DNA of 64,000 nt from Microbispora corallina (lineage in GTDB: Bacteria; Actinomycetota; Actinomycetes; Streptosporangiales; Streptosporangiaceae). Below, piece after piece: positions 47,755-56,343 of this stretch; positions within the stretch are counted from its first letter, which is position 1, and each line of letters opens with the position of its first letter. The notes below the pieces were generated by a model. It saw nothing but the letters and a program-made list of their open reading frames with translations. It ran no database searches and was not told the DNA's origin. Made by a program: the position numbers and the translations under genes. The DNA lies in the NCBI RefSeq assembly GCF_016863035.1, contig NZ_BOOC01000002.1, forward strand, positions 310,001 through 374,000, written 5' to 3'.

Positions 47755-48288
47755 ATGAGCACCCATGTGGCCCGCAGGCTCGGCCATGACGGGGCCCGGA
47801 CGCTGTCGACCGTGCACCCCCAGCACTTCCGGGCCGTCCTCGGCCGGTTCGCCACCGGCGTCGTGGCGATCACCGCGATCGACCCCGGCACGGGAGAGCC
47901 GTGCGGCCTGGCGGCCAACTCCTTCGCCTCGGTGAGCCTCGACCCGCCGCTCGTCTCGTTCTGCGTCGCCCACACCAGCACGACCTGGCCGCGCCTGCGC
48001 ACGGCCCGTGGCCTGTGCGTGAACGTGCTCGCCGACCACCAGCACCAGGTCTGCGCCCGCCTCGCCTCCAGCGGCGGCGACAAGTTCGCGGGCCTGACGT
48101 GGACCCTCTCCCCCGGCGGCGGCCCGGTCATCGACGGGTCGCTCGCCTGGATCGACTGCACCGTCGAGGCCGAGCACGTCGCGGGCGACCACGTGATCGT
48201 CGTCGCGCGGGTCCACGGCCTCGACCGCCACGAGGACGGCGGCCCGCTGGTCTTCTTCCGCGGCGGGTACGGCACCTTCCAGCCCTAG
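47755..48288 (+). CDS. Flavin reductase-like (DIM6/NTAB) protein
   Basis: A 177-residue split-barrel flavoprotein from ATG 47755, with GGAGG upstream. FRAVLGRFATGVVAITA, GLAANSFASVSLDPPLVSFC and FFRGGYGTF are family landmarks. It usually supplies reduced FMN or FAD to a monooxygenase; no monooxygenase partner adjoins, but the SDR gene follows. Confidence 0.9.
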   Translation: MSTHVARRLGHDGARTLSTVHPQHFRAVLGRFATGVVAITAIDPGTGEPCGLAANSFASVSLDPPLVSFCVAHTSTTWPRLRTARGLCVNVLADHQHQVCARLASSGGDKFAGLTWTLSPGGGPVIDGSLAWIDCTVEAEHVAGDHVIVVARVHGLDRHEDGGPLVFFRGGYGTFQP

Positions 48289-48361
48289 GTCGCCTCTGAC
48301 GGGAACCGAACCCGCGCCGCGGTCCGGGACACGGGAACCGACCGGTCGGTATGCTGCGGCC

Positions 48362-49123
48362 ATGACTCTGTTCTCGGTGGAAGGCAAGACGGTCGTCGTC
48401 ACGGGCGGCTCGCGCGGGATCGGCAAGATGATCGCCCGCGGGTTCCTCGACGCCGGCGCGACCGTCTACATCTCCTCGCGGAAGAAGGACGAGCTGGAGG
48501 CCACGGCCGCCGAGCTCGGCTGCCCGGCCGTCCAGGCCGACCTGTCGACCCCCGACGGCGTCGAGGCGCTGGCGGAGGCCGTGTCCTCCCGGGAGGACCG
48601 GCTCGACGTGCTCGTCAACAACGCGGGCGCGAGCTGGGGGGCGCCGCTGGAGGAGTATCCGGAGCACGCCTTCGACAAGCTCTGGAACATCAACGTCAAG
48701 GGCGTGTTCTTCCTGACCCGGCGCCTCCTGCCGCTGCTGCGCGCCGCCGCGTCGCCCGAGGACCCGGCCCGGGTGATCAACATCGGATCCATCGACGGGA
48801 TCCGGGTGCCGTTCATGGAGAACTACGCCTATTCGGCGGCCAAGGCGGGCGTCCACATGCTGACCCGGCACCTGGCCCACCAGCTCGCCGGCGAGTCGAT
48901 CACGGTGAACGCCATCGCGCCCGGGCCGTTCGAGTCGAAGATGATGGCGTTCGCGCTGGACGACCCGCAGATGCGCGGCGCGATCGAGAGCAACGTGCCG
49001 CTGGGCCGCATCGGCCGGCCCGACGACATGGCCGGCGCCGCGATCTTCCTCGCCTCGCGCGCCGGGTCCTATCTCACGGGCGCGGTCATCCCGGTGGACG
49101 GCGGCCTGTCCACCCACGGCTGA
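48362..49123 (+). CDS. SDR-family oxidoreductase
   Basis: A 253-residue classical short-chain dehydrogenase. VVTGGSRGIGKMIARGF binds NAD(P), LVNNAG is the NNAG motif and YSAAKAGVHM is the catalytic YxxxK. The substrate is unknown. It resembles RhlG-type ketoacyl reductases in overall layout. Confidence 0.92.
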   Translation: MTLFSVEGKTVVVTGGSRGIGKMIARGFLDAGATVYISSRKKDELEATAAELGCPAVQADLSTPDGVEALAEAVSSREDRLDVLVNNAGASWGAPLEEYPEHAFDKLWNINVKGVFFLTRRLLPLLRAAASPEDPARVINIGSIDGIRVPFMENYAYSAAKAGVHMLTRHLAHQLAGESITVNAIAPGPFESKMMAFALDDPQMRGAIESNVPLGRIGRPDDMAGAAIFLASRAGSYLTGAVIPVDGGLSTHG

Positions 49124-49145
49124 CCGCCGTCCCTACACTGCCTGC

Positions 49146-49613
49146 ATGGTTCAGGTCGCGGTGTGCGGGCCGGGCGAGTGCTCCCCGGAGGAGGCTGAGG
49201 CCGCCCGCGCCGTGGGCGGCCTGCTGGCCCGGGCCGGGGCGGTCGTCGTGTGCGGCGGGTACGGCGGGGTCATGGCCGCGGCCGCCGCGGGCGCCCGGGA
49301 GGCCGGGGGCACGGTGGTCGGCGTCCTGTCCGGGCGCGACCGGGCGGGCGCGAGCCCCGACCTCACCGTCGCCCTCCCGACCGGGATGGGCGAGGCCCGC
49401 AACGCGGTGATCGTGCGGGCCGCCGACGCGGTGATCGTGGTCGGCGGCTCGTGGGGGACGCTGTCGGAGCTGGCCCTCGCCATGCGGGGCGGCACCCCCG
49501 TCGTCACCCTGGGCGGCTGGCGGGTCGTCGACGCGTCCGGGGCGCCGGTGCCCGGCCCGGTGGCTGCCGCCGGGCCAGCCGACGCCGTGCGGCTGGCCCT
49601 GCGCGGGCGCTAG
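49146..49613 (+). CDS. LOG-like (TIGR00725-type) Rossmann protein
   Basis: A 155-residue protein. VVVCGGYGGVMAAAAAGARE and GGSWGTLSELALAMRGGTPV are the family's nucleotide-binding segments. The PGGxGTxxE motif of true LOG cytokinin enzymes is changed to VGGSWGTLSE. It overlaps the convergent ATP-grasp gene by four bases. Confidence 0.85.
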   Translation: MVQVAVCGPGECSPEEAEAARAVGGLLARAGAVVVCGGYGGVMAAAAAGAREAGGTVVGVLSGRDRAGASPDLTVALPTGMGEARNAVIVRAADAVIVVGGSWGTLSELALAMRGGTPVVTLGGWRVVDASGAPVPGPVAAAGPADAVRLALRGR

Positions 49614-50428
49614 AGCAGGTCGGCCAGGGCCCGGGCGAACAGGTCGGGGGCGGCCAGCTCGTACCCGAGGAACAGGTACGGCTCGGTCGCCTCCAGCTCC
49701 ATCAGCACCGGCTCCCCGTCGGGCATGCGCACCACGTCGACCCGGGCGTACAGCAGCGGCCGCCCCACCTGCGCGAGCACCCGCTCGGCCAGCGCGAACT
49801 GGTCGTCGTCGGGGTCGCGCAGCGTCGCGCGGTTGTCGACGGTGATCTCGACCTCGGTCAGCATGGGGTGCCGCCGGACGGCGTGGCTGAACTCGCCCCC
49901 GAAGTAGAGCATCGACAGCTCGCCCTCGTGCTCCACGGCCTCCATGTACGGCTGGACCATCACGGCCCGGCCCTCGCCGAGCAGCCGGTCGGCGTGGGCG
50001 CGGGCGGCGGCCCGGTCGGCGGTGCGGACGGTGTCCCGCGCTCCCGCGGAGACCGTCGGCTTGACGACGAACTCGGCCCAGCCGGGCAGCTCGTCCCCCG
50101 GGCGCGCCCAGTGGGTCGGCACGGTCGGCACACCGATGTCACGCAAGTACGACTTGTCGGTGTTCCACTCCAGCACCGAGGCGGGGTTGAACAGCCGGGT
50201 GGCCGACTCGACGCGATGCGCCCAGGCGACGAACTCGTCGCGCCGCTCGACGTAGTCCCACACCGAGCGGACCACGGCGGCGTCGAACTGCGACCAGTCG
50301 ACCCGCGGGTCGTCCCACACCACCGCGGTGCCCTCGATGCCGGCTCCCAGCCAGGCGGCGAGCGCGGACTCCCGCTCGTCGTCGAAGCGGGCGACGGGGT
50401 GGGCGGTGGTGACGTAGGCGACGTTCAC
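49610..50428 (-). CDS. ATP-grasp (RimK-like) ligase
   Basis: A 272-residue protein from GTG 50428. WAEFVVKPTVSAGARDTVRT is the ATP-binding strand, MVQPYMEAVEHEGELSMLYF and ARVDVVRMPDGEPVLMELEA carry the Mg ligands. It likely joins a carboxylate to an amine or thiol; the partners are unknown. Confidence 0.87.
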   Translation of the reverse strand: MNVAYVTTAHPVARFDDERESALAAWLGAGIEGTAVVWDDPRVDWSQFDAAVVRSVWDYVERRDEFVAWAHRVESATRLFNPASVLEWNTDKSYLRDIGVPTVPTHWARPGDELPGWAEFVVKPTVSAGARDTVRTADRAAARAHADRLLGEGRAVMVQPYMEAVEHEGELSMLYFGGEFSHAVRRHPMLTEVEITVDNRATLRDPDDDQFALAERVLAQVGRPLLYARVDVVRMPDGEPVLMELEATEPYLFLGYELAAPDLFARALADLL

Positions 50429-50513
50429 TCGTGCTCCCGGCTCGGTGTCATCAGCGTCCAATGGTACGGACGTGTCACCGCTGCCCTGTCACCCCGCCTG
50501 GGGCGGGCGGGGA

Positions 50514-52007
50514 TCAGAGCGCGCGCAGGCCGGTCAGCACCTCAGCCGCCGCCTGGCCGCACACCCGTGCCGCGCCGTGCGTGGCGATGTGCACCGCCCC
50601 CAGGTCCGTACGGCCGGGCAGGCCCATCTCCACGACGATCCCGTCGGGCCGGGCGGCCAGCATCCGCTCCAGCGTGTCCATCTGCCAGGGGTGCCGGTGG
50701 GCGTCCCGGACGACGATCACCAGGGGCCGGTCGGCCGCGCCGCCGAGGGCCGCGTCGGGGAGGCCGTCGTGGACGTCCGGCTCGCTGAGCCGGGTGACCG
50801 TGGTGCCGGGCAGCAGCTTGCTCAGCGGCTCGCCGGCGCCCCACGGCATGCCCTTGTCGATCGCGAGGTTGGTCTCGGGGGCGAGCTCGACCACGTGCGG
50901 GGCGGCGGCCAGCGGGAGCACGCCGTCCACCGGCCCGCGGCGGGTGACCCGTACGGCCCGGCGGGCCGCGACCAGGCCGATGCGGTCGGGCTGGGCGGCG
51001 AGGGATGCCTCGGCGTGCCAGGTGGCCAGCGCCCGCACCCGCTCGGCGGCGTCGGCCAGCCGCTCCTCGGTCAGGCGGCCCTCGGCGACGGCGTCCGCGA
51101 CCGCGTCCCTGATCAGGTCGAGGGTGGCCTCGTCGGCGTTCTGGCCGCCCACGCAGACGGAGTCGGCGCCGGCCGCCAGGGCGAGCGCGCTCGCGCCGCC
51201 GATGCCGTACTGACCGGCGACGGCCGCCATCTCGATGCCGTCGGTGACGATCATGCCCTCGAAGCCGAGCTCCTCCCTGAGCAGGCCGGTGAGGACGCGG
51301 GGGCTCAGCGTCGCGGGAAGCTCGTCGTCGTACGAGGTGACGAGCAGGTGGCCGGTCATGATCGAGCGCACGCCCTCGGCGATGGCGGCACGGAACGGCC
51401 ACAGCTCGACCTCGGCCAGCTCCTCGCGGCCGGCCGGCACCCGCGGCACCCCGTGGTGGGAGTCCACGGCCGTGTCGCCGTGCCCGGGGAAGTGCTTGGC
51501 GCAGGCGGCGACGCCGGTGGACTGCAGACCGCGGATCCACGCCGCGGTGTGCCGGGCGACCAGGCGGGGGTCGGCGCCGAACGACCGCAGGCCGATGACC
51601 GGGTTGTCGGGGTTGGAGTTGACGTCGGCGGCGGGGGCGAAGTCGAGGTTCACCCCCGCGGCCCGCAGGTCGCGACCGATGTCCCGGGCCACCTGCTCGG
51701 TCAGGTCCTCGTCGTCGACGATCCCGAGGGCGTAGTTCCCGGGGCGGGAGCTGCCCGTGCGGGCCTCCAGCCGGGTCACCTCGCCCGCCTCCTCGTCGAT
51801 GCCGACGAGGATGTCGGGGTTCTCGGCGCGCAGGGCCGCGGTCAGGTCGGCGAGCTGGGCCGGGGTGTCGACGTTGCGGGAGAACAGCACCACCCCCGCC
51901 AGCCCGTCGGCGATCCGGCGCCGCACCCAGTCGGGCGGCGCCGTCCCCACGAAACCGGGCAGGAGGACCGTGTCGGCGAGCCGCAGCAGCTCGGGGCTCC
52001 GCTTCAT
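50514..52007 (-). CDS. GH3 beta-N-acetylhexosaminidase (NagZ-like)
   Basis: A 497-residue protein. KHFPGHGDT (171-179) with Asp182 and His184 is the NagZ His-Asp dyad loop, and VTDGIEM gives the nucleophile Asp256. No signal peptide is seen, suggesting a cytosolic cell-wall-recycling role. A second domain (about 360-497) follows the barrel, as in actinobacterial homologues. Confidence 0.9.
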   Translation of the reverse strand: MKRSPELLRLADTVLLPGFVGTAPPDWVRRRIADGLAGVVLFSRNVDTPAQLADLTAALRAENPDILVGIDEEAGEVTRLEARTGSSRPGNYALGIVDDEDLTEQVARDIGRDLRAAGVNLDFAPAADVNSNPDNPVIGLRSFGADPRLVARHTAAWIRGLQSTGVAACAKHFPGHGDTAVDSHHGVPRVPAGREELAEVELWPFRAAIAEGVRSIMTGHLLVTSYDDELPATLSPRVLTGLLREELGFEGMIVTDGIEMAAVAGQYGIGGASALALAAGADSVCVGGQNADEATLDLIRDAVADAVAEGRLTEERLADAAERVRALATWHAEASLAAQPDRIGLVAARRAVRVTRRGPVDGVLPLAAAPHVVELAPETNLAIDKGMPWGAGEPLSKLLPGTTVTRLSEPDVHDGLPDAALGGAADRPLVIVVRDAHRHPWQMDTLERMLAARPDGIVVEMGLPGRTDLGAVHIATHGAARVCGQAAAEVLTGLRAL

Positions 52008-52105
52008 GCTGTGGCGGAGCGGTCGGGAAGATCAGGGCAGCGCTCAGGCATGCCCGAAATCTAATAGGAAAGTTTCCTATTCGCTAGTGGGGCTGGCCTG
52101 GGTTT

Positions 52106-53482
52106 TCACAGATCGATGCGCTGCAGCTTGTTCTCCTTCACCTGGAAGCTGGCGATCGTGGTCACCGGGGCGCCCGGGCGGTCGACGAAGGCGACCCCCC
52201 GGTAGTCGGCCTGGAAGGAGTCCATGCTCGCCGTGCACGAGACGTATCCGCGGTGGCTGTCGAAGAAGGCGAGGTGAGGGTTGGCGGCCAGGATCGCGCT
52301 CCCGTCGGTGGCCGGCGGCATGCTGGTGACCGCCGTGCCCACGAACTCCACGCCGAGCGCCTTCGAGGCCGGGTCGTCCCAGTCGGCCCGCAGGTCGCCG
52401 GCCCAGTAGTTGTGCACGTCGCCGCTGACCACCACGAGGCCGTCCGGCGCGTGCGCCAGGATCCGGGCGCGGGAGTCGGGGAAGCCGTCCCAGGCGTCGG
52501 TGCTGGGCGGCTCCAGCGGGAACGTGCGCTGGGCGAAGAACACCGCCTGGGCGAGCACCTTCCACCGCGCCGTCGCGCCGGTGAGGCGGGCGACCAGCCA
52601 GCGCTCCTGCTCCGCGCCGAGCATGTCACGCCCCTCGCGGTACTGCCGCGCGTCCGCGACGACGAACTCGGCCACCCGGCCGTACGGGCGCCAGCGGTAG
52701 TTCTGCAGGCTCGGCCCGGAGGGGCGCACCCGCAGCGGCATGTGCTCGTAGTACGCCTTGAAGGCGGCGGCCCTGCGCTTGAGGAACGCGGCCGGGCTGC
52801 TGCCGTCGCCGGGCAGCGAGCCGGCCCAGTTGTCCCGCACCTCGTGGTCGTCGGGGAGCGCGATCCAGGGCGCGGCGGCGTGCGCGGCCTGGAGGTCGGC
52901 GTCCATCTTGTAGCGGGCGTAGCGGTTGCGGTAGGCGCCCAGCGTCGTGCACTCGGCCTCCGACTCCAGCGGGCGGACGTACCGGCCGGGCCCGGGGTTC
53001 TTCGGCTTGCCGTACTCGTAGATGTAGTCGCCGAGGTGCAGGATCACGTCCGGCCGTTCGCCGGCGAGGTGCCGCAGCGCGGTGAAGTAGCCGTGCTCGT
53101 AGCGCTGGCAGGAGACGAAGCCGAACCGGACGGGGGCGGTCGAGGCGCCGGCGGGGGCGGTCCTCGTGCGGCCGGTCGGGCTGACGTGGTCGTCGAGCGT
53201 GAACCGGTAGAAGTAGTCGGCGCCGGCCGCGAGGCCGGCGACCCGGACGTGGACGCTGTGCGCCCAGTCGGGCTGCGCGGAGGCCGCGCCCGACTGGACG
53301 ACGCGGGTGAACGCCTCGTCCTCGGCGACCTCCCACCTGACGGTCATCGCCCTGCTGGGCATGCCGCCGGGCCGGGTCGGGTGCAGGGGCTCGGGGGCCA
53401 GGCGGGTCCACAGGATCACGCCGTCGGGTAACGGTTCTCCCGAAGCCACCCCCAAGGTGAACGGATAGCCCAATTTCGCCAT
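52106..53482 (-). CDS. PhoD-family alkaline phosphatase without signal peptide
   Basis: A 458-residue protein. A fibronectin-like N-domain (residues 1-110) is followed by FGFVSCQRYEHGYFTALRHL (Cys125), HLGDYIYEYG (Asp152) and ALPDDHEVRDNW, the PhoD metal-site motifs. Most PhoD proteins are Tat-exported, but here the N-terminus MAKLGYPFTLGVASGEPLPD begins directly with the domain, and no upstream extension shows a twin-Arg signal. It could act in the cytosol. Confidence 0.9.
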   Translation of the reverse strand: MAKLGYPFTLGVASGEPLPDGVILWTRLAPEPLHPTRPGGMPSRAMTVRWEVAEDEAFTRVVQSGAASAQPDWAHSVHVRVAGLAAGADYFYRFTLDDHVSPTGRTRTAPAGASTAPVRFGFVSCQRYEHGYFTALRHLAGERPDVILHLGDYIYEYGKPKNPGPGRYVRPLESEAECTTLGAYRNRYARYKMDADLQAAHAAAPWIALPDDHEVRDNWAGSLPGDGSSPAAFLKRRAAAFKAYYEHMPLRVRPSGPSLQNYRWRPYGRVAEFVVADARQYREGRDMLGAEQERWLVARLTGATARWKVLAQAVFFAQRTFPLEPPSTDAWDGFPDSRARILAHAPDGLVVVSGDVHNYWAGDLRADWDDPASKALGVEFVGTAVTSMPPATDGSAILAANPHLAFFDSHRGYVSCTASMDSFQADYRGVAFVDRPGAPVTTIASFQVKENKLQRIDL

Positions 53483-53565
53483 AGGTTCGATCCTGCCCTA
53501 CGGGCCGGGCCCGTGGCGGCGGTTGCGGGAAGGCGGGGGGCGTGAACAAGCTCTTGCTTGACAGC

Positions 53566-53578
53566 CATAATGGGTCCG
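53566..53578 (+). promoter_or_regulatory. Leaderless -10 of the KstR2-like gene
   Basis: CATAAT (53566-53571) lies six bases before GTG 53578, and GTGAAC at 53542-53547 is in -35 position (18-bp spacer). No ribosome site is seen. This favours GTG 53578 over the in-frame GTG at 53542. Confidence 0.4.
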
Positions 53579-54252
53579 TGAACCAGCGTAAGGATCCGGG
53601 GGGCGCCGCCGCACCCGTGCGCGGCAGGCGCGCGGCGGCGGCGGGATCGGCGTCGGAGCGGCGCGACCATCTCGTGAAGCTCGCCGCCGAGCTCTTCGCG
53701 CGCAAGGGCTTCCAGGCGACGACCGTGCGGGAGATCGCGCTCGAGGCCGGAATCCTGTCCGGCAGCCTCTACCACCACTTCGACTCCAAGGAGACGATCG
53801 TCGACGAGGTGCTGCGCACCTTCCTCGAGGATCTGATCGCCCGCTACCGGGTCGCCCTCGACAACGGGTCCGACCCGCGGGCCGTCCTGTCGGAGATGGT
53901 GCGCATCGGGTTCGGCACGCTGGAGGCCCACCGGGCCGCGATCACCGTGATGCAGAACGACTGGAACTACCTGCGCTCGCTGCCCGGCGACCGGTTCGAC
54001 TACCTGGTCCGGGCCGAGGACGAGGTCGAGCGCATGTGGGTCGAGCAGATCAAGCGCGGCCAGGCCGTCGGCCAGTTCCGCGCGGACGTCGACCCGAAGC
54101 TCACCTACCGCATGATCCGCGACACCATCTGGGTCACCGTGCGCTGGTTCCGGCCCGGCGGCCGCCTCGACACCGAGGGCCTCGCGGACCACTACGTCAA
54201 GGTCCTGTTCGACGGCCTGGCCAGCGGCGACGGGGCGAGCCCGCGTCCATGA
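53578..54252 (+). CDS. TetR-family regulator resembling KstR2
   Basis: A 224-residue protein from GTG 53578. The HTH (ATTVREIALEAGILSGSLYH, then HFDSKETIVDEVLRTFLEDL) and the C-terminal WVTVRWFRPGGRLDTEGLAD closely follow mycobacterial KstR2, a regulator of late cholesterol-ring catabolism that responds to a CoA thioester. No sterol genes are nearby. Its stop overlaps the AlkD start by four bases. Confidence 0.85.
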   Translation: MNQRKDPGGAAAPVRGRRAAAAGSASERRDHLVKLAAELFARKGFQATTVREIALEAGILSGSLYHHFDSKETIVDEVLRTFLEDLIARYRVALDNGSDPRAVLSEMVRIGFGTLEAHRAAITVMQNDWNYLRSLPGDRFDYLVRAEDEVERMWVEQIKRGQAVGQFRADVDPKLTYRMIRDTIWVTVRWFRPGGRLDTEGLADHYVKVLFDGLASGDGASPRP

Positions 54253-54929
54253 GCCTCGTCAAGGAAGTACGGCTGGCGCTGACCGAGGCCGCCGACCCCT
54301 CCAAGGCCGCCGGCATGCGGGCGTACATGAAGTCGGAGATGCCGTTCCTCGGCGTGCCGGCGGTGCCGCGGCGGGCCGCGCTGCGGCGCGTCTTCGCCGA
54401 GCACCGGCTCGACAGCGCCCCCGAGTGGCGCAGGGCCGTGCTGGCGATCTGGCGGGAGGCCGAGTACCGCGAGGAGCGGTACGCCGCCATCGAGCTCACG
54501 GCGCACCGGTTCTACCGGCCCTGGCAGACGCTCTACACCGTGCCGATGTACGAGGAGATGGTCGTCACCGGCGCCTGGTGGGACCTGGTGGACGAGATCG
54601 CCGTGCACCGGGTCGGGACCCTGCTGCGGCTCTTCCCCGAGAGCATGCGCCCGCTCATGCTGGAGTGGGCGCGCGACGGCGACCTGTGGAAGCGGCGCAC
54701 GGCGATCCTGTGCCAGAACTCCTTCAAGGAGCGCACCGACGTCGGCCTGCTGTACGCCTGCATCGAGCCGAGCCTGTCGGACACCGACTTCTTCGCCCGC
54801 AAGGCCATCGGCTGGGCCCTGCGGGAGTACGCCAAGACCAACCCGGGCGAGGTCGTCCGGTACGTCGACCACAAGAGGATCACCGGCCTCAGCCGCCGGG
54901 AGGCGCTGAAGAACGTCCCCGGCGACTAG
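54249..54929 (+). CDS. DNA alkylation repair (AlkD-like) HEAT-repeat protein
   Basis: A 226-residue helical protein. YMKSEMPFLGVPAVPRRAAL is the characteristic start, WWDLVDEIAVHRVGTLLRLF and LWKRRTAILCQNSFKERTDV are HEAT repeats, and AIGWALREYAKTNPGEVVRY is the C-terminal conserved block. AlkD removes alkylated bases without flipping them. It is coupled with the TetR gene. Confidence 0.92.
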   Translation: MSLVKEVRLALTEAADPSKAAGMRAYMKSEMPFLGVPAVPRRAALRRVFAEHRLDSAPEWRRAVLAIWREAEYREERYAAIELTAHRFYRPWQTLYTVPMYEEMVVTGAWWDLVDEIAVHRVGTLLRLFPESMRPLMLEWARDGDLWKRRTAILCQNSFKERTDVGLLYACIEPSLSDTDFFARKAIGWALREYAKTNPGEVVRYVDHKRITGLSRREALKNVPGD

Positions 54930-54945
54930 GCCGTCTCCCGCAGGC

Positions 54946-56343
54946 TCAGGCCGGGCGGAACGAGTCCCGGGCCGCGGGGGCCGCGTGCTTGATCATCAGG
55001 TGCCGGGTCACCGAGTACTCCAGGACGGCCTCCTGGCTCATGTCCTTGCCGACGCCGCTGCCCTTCACGCCGCCGTGCGGGGCCTCCGAGGCGATGGGCA
55101 GGTGGTCGTTCACCCAGGTCACCCCCACGTCCAGCCGGTGGGACACGCGCAGCGCCCGCGACACGTCCGCCGTCCAGACCGACGAGGCCAGGCCGTACGG
55201 CGTGCCGTTGGCGAGACGGACCGCCTCGTCCTCGCCGTCGAACGGCAGGGCGACGAGCACGGGCCCGAAGACCTCGCCCTGGACGATCTCGCTGTCCTGG
55301 TCGGCGTCGGCCACGAGCGTGGGCGGGTAGTAGAAGCCCGGCCCGTCGAGCGGCCGCCCGCCGCAGACGACGCGTCCGGAGGCCCGGGAGACGAACCCGT
55401 GGACGCGGTCGCGGTGCTCCGGCGAGATGAGCGGGCCGATGTCGGAATCGGCCGCCCAGGGGTCGCCGGGCCGGACGCGCGACAGGGCCTCCCGAAGCGC
55501 CTCCACCGCCTCGGCGTAGCGGGACCTCTCCACGTACACGCGGGTGGCGGCGGTGCAGTCCTGCCCGGTGTTGTAGGTGGCGCCCATCACGACCCCGGCG
55601 GCCATGTCCTCCAGCGGGGCGTCGGCGAAGACGAGCGCCGGGGCCTTGCCGCCCAGTTCGAGGTGGACCCGCTTGAGCCCGGCCACCGCTCCCCGCATGA
55701 CGGCGCGGCCGGTCTCGGTCGAGCCGGTCACGCTGACCATGTCGACGCCCGGGTCGGTGACCAGGGCCTCGCCGACGCCCGCCCCGCCGGTCACGACCTG
55801 GAGCAGGCCCTCCGGCGCGCCGGCCCTGGCCATGAGCTCCGCGAGGCGCAGCGTGGTGCGGGGTGTCCGCGGCGCCGGCTTGATCACGACGGCGTTGCCC
55901 GCCGCGACCGCCGGGCCGATCTTCCAGACCGCCATGATGAACGGGAAGTTCCAGGGCGCGATCGAGCCGATCACGCCGATCGGCCGGCGCAGCAGCATCG
56001 AGGTGTACCCGGCGCTCAGGACGCCCGCGCCGGTCCCGTCGAGCGAGCGTGCGGCCCCGGCGAAGAAGCGGAGGTTGTCGACTCCGAACGGCAGCTCGCC
56101 GTCGCGGAACACGGAGGCCGGCTTGCCGGTCTCCTCGACCTCGAGCCGGGTGAGCTCCTCGGCGTCCGCCTCGACGAGGTCGGCCAGGCGCAGCAGCACC
56201 CGGGCCCGCTCCCCCGGCGTCGTCTCGCGCCACTGCTCGAACGCCGCGCGGGCCGCCCGCACGGCGGAGGCCACCGCCTCCGGGGGCGTGTCCGGCACCT
56301 CTGCGAGCGTCCGCCCGTCGGCGGGGTTGACCAGGACCGTCAT
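54946..56343 (-). CDS. NAD(P)-dependent aldehyde dehydrogenase
   Basis: A 465-residue enzyme of usual length. Asn132 (APWNFPF), Glu229 (LELGGK) and Cys263 (GQDCTAATR) are the catalytic set. The start is ATG 56343, overlapping the glycosyltransferase stop by four bases; the open frame that continues upstream is antisense noise. It resembles aminobutyraldehyde/betaine-aldehyde dehydrogenases. It is coupled to the glycosyltransferase, so the two probably act on one pathway. Confidence 0.93.
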   Translation of the reverse strand: MTVLVNPADGRTLAEVPDTPPEAVASAVRAARAAFEQWRETTPGERARVLLRLADLVEADAEELTRLEVEETGKPASVFRDGELPFGVDNLRFFAGAARSLDGTGAGVLSAGYTSMLLRRPIGVIGSIAPWNFPFIMAVWKIGPAVAAGNAVVIKPAPRTPRTTLRLAELMARAGAPEGLLQVVTGGAGVGEALVTDPGVDMVSVTGSTETGRAVMRGAVAGLKRVHLELGGKAPALVFADAPLEDMAAGVVMGATYNTGQDCTAATRVYVERSRYAEAVEALREALSRVRPGDPWAADSDIGPLISPEHRDRVHGFVSRASGRVVCGGRPLDGPGFYYPPTLVADADQDSEIVQGEVFGPVLVALPFDGEDEAVRLANGTPYGLASSVWTADVSRALRVSHRLDVGVTWVNDHLPIASEAPHGGVKGSGVGKDMSQEAVLEYSVTRHLMIKHAAPAARDSFRPA

